DNA from: JBIYSM02 sp044759095
Lineage (GTDB): Bacteria; Bacillota; Bacilli; Brevibacillales; Brevibacillaceae
Direction of reading: 5' to 3'
NCBI RefSeq assembly: GCF_044759095.2
Contig: NZ_JBIYSM020000060.1
Coordinates: forward strand, 1-17,814
Length of the DNA stretch: 17,814 bases
The translations under genes were made by a program, and so were the position numbers. The first letter of the stretch is position 1, and the number at the start of each line of letters is the position of its first letter. Shown here piece by piece: positions 14,601 through 17,814 of this stretch. The notes beneath the pieces are model-generated. The model saw only the letters and a list, made by a program, of their open reading frames with translations, was not told the origin of the DNA and did not search any database.

Positions 14601-15311
14601 GTGAACATGATGGATGCGCATGAAATTATTTCGTTTATTCAAAAAAGCGAAAAGAAGACGCCGGTAAAGGTGTACCTGAAAGGGGAACTGGAGGGGATCG
14701 ACTTCGGTCCGAATGCGAAGACGTTCATTACGGGAAACACAGGCGTTGTGTTTGGTGAGTGGAAGGAGCTTCAGCCTGTACTGGAACAAAACCAGGGGAA
14801 AATTGCCGATTACGTTGTGGAGAGCGACCGCCGCAATTCGGCCATCCCGCTTCTCGAGACGAAAAATATCCAGGCGCGTATCGAACCGGGCGCGATCATT
14901 CGCGATCAGGTGTCGATCGGCAATAACGCGGTCATCATGATGGGCGCGGTGATTAACATCGGCGCAGTGATCGGTGAAGGCACGATGATCGACATGAACG
15001 CAGTGGTCGGCGGACGCGGCACGATCGGCAAGAACTGCCACATTGGTGCAGGCGCGGTGATCGCCGGCGTAATTGAACCGCCGTCGGCACTGCCGGTTGT
15101 GGTTGAAGATGACGTTGTCGTGGGGGCCAACGCTGTGATTCTGGAAGGCGTTCGCGTCGGAAAAGGCTCCGTTGTCGCCGCAGGCGCCGTCGTAATTGAA
15201 GATGTACCGCCCCATGTAGTCGTGGCGGGCACACCTGCGCGTATCATCAAACAAATTGACGAAAAGACCAAGTCCAAGACGGAAATCAAGCAGGAGCTCA
15301 GACAGCTGTAA
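14601..15311 (+). CDS. dapH: Tetrahydrodipicolinate N-acetyltransferase
   Basis: The 236-residue product has the same length and overall sequence as B. subtilis DapH (YkuQ). It acetylates 2,3,4,5-tetrahydrodipicolinate with acetyl-CoA, the first committed step of the acetyl branch to diaminopimelate and lysine. The first 85 residues form the N-terminal domain (ending VVESDRRNSAIP); residues about 90-200 are hexapeptide repeats of a left-handed beta-helix (for example ARIEPGAIIRDQVSIGNNAVIMMGAV). The tail ends KTEIKQELRQL as in Bacillus. GTG 14601 is chosen: AAAGGAGG lies eight bases upstream and it gives the family N-terminus MxMMDA. It is the first gene after the lysine riboswitch. Confidence 0.95.
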   Translation: MNMMDAHEIISFIQKSEKKTPVKVYLKGELEGIDFGPNAKTFITGNTGVVFGEWKELQPVLEQNQGKIADYVVESDRRNSAIPLLETKNIQARIEPGAIIRDQVSIGNNAVIMMGAVINIGAVIGEGTMIDMNAVVGGRGTIGKNCHIGAGAVIAGVIEPPSALPVVVEDDVVVGANAVILEGVRVGKGSVVAAGAVVIEDVPPHVVVAGTPARIIKQIDEKTKSKTEIKQELRQL

Positions 15312-15352
15312 AAGTTTCAGCCGAAGCCATGCAATAGTAGAGGAGAGGGCAT

Positions 15353-16564
15353 ATGGATTGGCGTTCGCTAGATGAACAGTATATCATCTCTACTTATAAA
15401 CGCCTGCCGATCGCCATTGCAAAAGGCGAGGGAAACCATCTGTACGACACGGATGGCAAGGCGTATCTCGATTTGTTTACCGGCCTGGCGGTCAACGTCC
15501 TCGGTCATTCCCATCCGCAAGTGATGCAGGCCTTGCGGGAACAGGGGGAGAAGTTCTTGCACATCTCCAACCTCTTCCTCAATACACCTGCCATCCGACT
15601 GGCCCAGCGGCTTGTCGAGCACAGTGTGAAGGGAAAAGTGTTCTTTACCAACTCGGGTGCAGAAGCGACGGAGGCGGCGATCAAGCTGATTCACAAATGG
15701 ACGGTTGCTGGAGGTGCCGGACGGCAAGGCATCGTGGTGCTGCGCAACAGTTTCCACGGCCGAACGCTCGGCGCGATTCGCCTGACCAGACAGCCGCACG
15801 TCTACCAGGATTTTCCTCAGCCGTCGTTTCCGGTGTATGAGCTGGATGCGGAGGATGCGGAGCAGCTGAAGAGCCTCTGCCGGGAGGCGAAACCGGCTGC
15901 GGTACTGATGGAACCGGTGCTGGGTTCAGGCGGCGTGGTGCCGCTTGGCGAAGCCTATCTGCGTGACGTGGAAGCGATCTGCCGGCAGGAAGGCATGCTG
16001 TTTTGCATGGACGAGATCCAGACGGGGATCGGACGTACCGGGCGCTTTTTCGCCTATCAGCATGCCGGTGTAACGCCCGATCTGATTCTGTTTGCAAAAG
16101 GTGTCGGCGGCGGGCTGCCGCTTGGCGGTGTGATCGCCGGCGAGAAGCTGATGAACCTGTTCAAGCCTGGGGACCACGGCACTACCTTTGCACCGGCGCC
16201 GCTCAGCGCTGCGCTTGGAAATGCCGTGCTGGACGTGGTGCTTGACCCGGTGTTCCAGACCCAATCCAACGAAGTGATGTCCTACCTGTGGGAGCGGCTG
16301 CATGAGCTCGGCCGCAGCTTTACCGCTGTGCTTCGCGATATTCGCGGCAAAGGCATGATGGTGGGCATTTCACTGAACGCCCAACCGGAGGAAGCCAGCC
16401 GCCTGCAGCAAAACCTGCTGGCAGAGGGCATCCTGGTCGACATCACACAAAAGACGATCGTTCGACTGCTTCCCCCTTTGACACTGACAAAGGAAGACGT
16501 GGACCGGTTTGTGGACGTGTTTTCGCGCCAACTGGCAGAACTGGGCGCAGCCAAGGGAGCGTGA
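15353..16564 (+). CDS. Class III aminotransferase, probable N-acetyl-LL-diaminopimelate aminotransferase
   Basis: The product has 403 residues with the PLP fold of class III (ArgD-type) aminotransferases: LFTGLAVNVLGHSHP near the N-terminus, the FFTNSGAEATEAAIK phosphate-binding motif, NSFHGRTLG, LFCMDEIQTGIGRTG, and Lys249 in FAKGVGGGLPLGG as the PLP lysine. The usual ArgD motif TTFGGNP reads TTFAPAP here. It lies between dapH and dapL in a lysine-riboswitch operon, so it most likely aminates N-acetyl-2-amino-6-oxopimelate with glutamate. ArgD of E. coli is known to do the matching succinyl-DAP reaction. An acetylornithine or other omega-aminotransferase role is the alternative. ATG 15353 has AGGAGAGGG upstream. 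Confidence 0.85.
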   Translation: MDWRSLDEQYIISTYKRLPIAIAKGEGNHLYDTDGKAYLDLFTGLAVNVLGHSHPQVMQALREQGEKFLHISNLFLNTPAIRLAQRLVEHSVKGKVFFTNSGAEATEAAIKLIHKWTVAGGAGRQGIVVLRNSFHGRTLGAIRLTRQPHVYQDFPQPSFPVYELDAEDAEQLKSLCREAKPAAVLMEPVLGSGGVVPLGEAYLRDVEAICRQEGMLFCMDEIQTGIGRTGRFFAYQHAGVTPDLILFAKGVGGGLPLGGVIAGEKLMNLFKPGDHGTTFAPAPLSAALGNAVLDVVLDPVFQTQSNEVMSYLWERLHELGRSFTAVLRDIRGKGMMVGISLNAQPEEASRLQQNLLAEGILVDITQKTIVRLLPPLTLTKEDVDRFVDVFSRQLAELGAAKGA

Positions 16565-16570
16565 TCCTTT

Positions 16571-17719
16571 ATGACAACGACGCCTTCGTTCGTCCAGATT
16601 CGCCGCGACCTGCACCGGATTCCCGAACCCGGCTTTCAGGAGTTCAAAACCCAGGAGTACCTGCTGAACTACCTTGCCGGGCTGCCGCAGGAGCGTCTGC
16701 AGATCAGAACATGGCGAACCGGCATCCTCGTCAAGCTGGCGGGAATGAACCCGTCCAAAATGCTTGCATGGCGCACCGACATGGACGGTCTGCCCATTCC
16801 GGAAGAGACGTCCTATCCTTTCCGTTCCAAGCATGAAGGATACATGCACGCCTGCGGTCACGACATGCACATGGCGATTGCCTTGGGGATTCTCACGCAT
16901 TTTGTTCACCATCCGATTGACGATGACCTGTTGTTTATCTTTCAACCGGCGGAAGAAGGGCCGGGCGGGGCGAAGCCGATGCTTTCGAGCCGGGAGTTCT
17001 GCGAATGGCGACCGGACGAGATCTTCGCTTTGCACATCGCTCCGGAATACCCGGTCGGCCAGGTGGCGACGAAGCCAGGAATTCTTTTTGCAAATACCTC
17101 GGAGCTGTTTATTGACCTGATCGGCAAGGGCGGTCACGCTGCCTACCCGCACAAGGCCAACGACATGGTGGTCGCAGCCAGTCATCTGGTGACGCAGCTG
17201 CAGTCTATCGTCGCCCGCAACATCGACCCGCTTGATTCTGCGGTCGTGACCATCGGCAAGATCGAGGGGGGAACGAAGCAGAACATCATTGCGGAAAAAG
17301 CGCGGATGGAAGGCACGATCCGTACGCTGTCGATGGAGTCCATGGCCAAGGTAAAAGGGCGGATTGAAGCGCTGGTCAAAGGAATCGAAGCAGGCTTTGA
17401 ATGCCGGGCTGCCATCGATTACGGCTCGAACTATTGTCAGGTGTACAATCACCACGAGCTGACCGGAGAATTCATGGATTGGCTGACGGCGGAACGGCCC
17501 GATGTCACGCTGATCCAATGCTCGGAAGCAATGACCGGGGAAGACTTTGGGTATTTTCTCGCCGAAATTCCTGGCTTCATGTTTTGGCTAGGCGTGGATA
17601 CGCCTTATGGTTTGCATCATGCCAAAATCGAGCCGGACGAGCGGGCCATTGAATTGGCGATCCGGTTGGTTACCGGCTATTTTACGTGGAAGTCCTCCAA
17701 ACACAAGATGTCCCTGTAA
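16571..17719 (+). CDS. dapL: N-acetyldiaminopimelate deacetylase
   Basis: The 382-residue product belongs to the M20 family, close in length to B. subtilis DapL (YkuR, about 374). It removes the acetyl group from N-acetyl-LL-diaminopimelate to give LL-DAP. Metal-site motifs are visible: the ACGHDMHM block (Cys95 and His97), QPAEEGPGG with its catalytic and metal glutamates, LHIAPEYPVG, and the C-terminal LHHAKIEPDE. IGKGGHAAYPH marks the dimerisation (lid) domain. ATG 16571 lies six bases after the preceding stop, and GGGAG at the end of that gene serves as ribosome binding site, so translation is coupled. Its TAA stop lies in the loop of the terminator hairpin. Confidence 0.93.
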   Translation: MTTTPSFVQIRRDLHRIPEPGFQEFKTQEYLLNYLAGLPQERLQIRTWRTGILVKLAGMNPSKMLAWRTDMDGLPIPEETSYPFRSKHEGYMHACGHDMHMAIALGILTHFVHHPIDDDLLFIFQPAEEGPGGAKPMLSSREFCEWRPDEIFALHIAPEYPVGQVATKPGILFANTSELFIDLIGKGGHAAYPHKANDMVVAASHLVTQLQSIVARNIDPLDSAVVTIGKIEGGTKQNIIAEKARMEGTIRTLSMESMAKVKGRIEALVKGIEAGFECRAAIDYGSNYCQVYNHHELTGEFMDWLTAERPDVTLIQCSEAMTGEDFGYFLAEIPGFMFWLGVDTPYGLHHAKIEPDERAIELAIRLVTGYFTWKSSKHKMSL

Positions 17720-17736
17720 CAGGGGGCATCTTTTTT
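17707..17736 (+). terminator. Terminator of the dap operon
   Basis: GATGTCCCTG (17707-17716) pairs with CAGGGGGCATC (17720-17730), with one unpaired G, and six T follow. The dapL stop codon TAA (17717-17719) forms the loop. The remaining 78 bases to the window end show no coding sequence. Confidence 0.8.
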
Positions 17737-17814
17737 GGTGTATAAGCGTACTATGTCAATTAGTTTTTTCGCCCTTTTTGAGAATGGCAAACACACCTAA
17801 CGTAATTTTTGTTA

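Noticed and set aside
14583..15254. Minus-strand ORF opposite dapH with a repetitive Asp/His/Arg pattern
   Set aside because: The repetition simply mirrors the hexapeptide repeats of DapH on the other strand.
16370..17518. Long minus-strand ORF (382 codons) opposite the class III aminotransferase and dapL genes
   Set aside because: It lies against two well-supported enzyme genes and spans their junction; the composition is unlike a protein. It is a by-product of GC-biased third positions.
1..17814. CRISPR array, insertion sequence, phage or toxin-antitoxin genes
   Set aside because: No regularly spaced repeats, transposase or integrase, or recognised defence or toxin family was seen.

Overview
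The window looks like a chromosomal segment of a low-to-mid GC Firmicute of the Bacillales, probably Brevibacillus or a close Paenibacillaceae relative. The reasons are Bacillus-type proteins (PdxK, DapH and DapL colinear with the B. subtilis proteins), strong AGGAGG-type ribosome binding sites with frequent GTG starts, a Bacillus-style lysine riboswitch, Spo0A-box-like sites and a closely packed rRNA operon end. The genus is inferred from general resemblance; no search was possible.

Layout: 1-74 is the 3' end of a 23S rRNA gene, followed directly by a terminator with no 5S gene. 273-631 (-) is a DUF3221 (YobA-like) membrane-anchored protein that is split by a -1 frame change. 707-1615 (-) and 1873-2784 (+) are two divergent EamA/DMT exporters, the second of RarD type. 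2842-3657 (-) is pyridoxine kinase PdxK, convergent with rarD across a bidirectional terminator. 3883-7384 (+) is a three-gene unit: a lipoprotein peptide-binding protein, an acetamidase/formamidase-family hydrolase and an S66 LD-carboxypeptidase. It may take up and process peptides or cell-wall fragments. 7395-8159 (-) is a SAM methyltransferase and 8316-8468 (-) a 50-residue acidic protein.

8612-10177 (+) is a membrane-anchored alkaline-phosphatase-superfamily phosphodiesterase, 10275-10703 a DUF1284 cysteine-rich protein, and 10798-12834 a large secreted protein of unknown family with a Spo0A-like box upstream. 12891-13916 holds a small hypothetical gene and an EcsC-family gene. 13913-14172 (-) is a decayed GNAT acetyltransferase that has lost its centre.

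14283-17736 is a lysine-controlled transcription unit: promoter, lysine riboswitch with terminator, dapH, a class III (ArgD-like) aminotransferase, dapL and a terminator. Together the three enzymes would carry out the three successive acetyl-branch steps from tetrahydrodipicolinate to LL-diaminopimelate. The notable point is that a class III aminotransferase sits in the position of the transamination step, which B. subtilis assigns to the class I enzyme PatA.

Most of the window is ordinary housekeeping and accessory content. The best leads are the aminotransferase replacement, the internally deleted acetyltransferase, the split DUF3221 gene, the peptide-binding/amidase/carboxypeptidase unit, and the unknown secreted protein.
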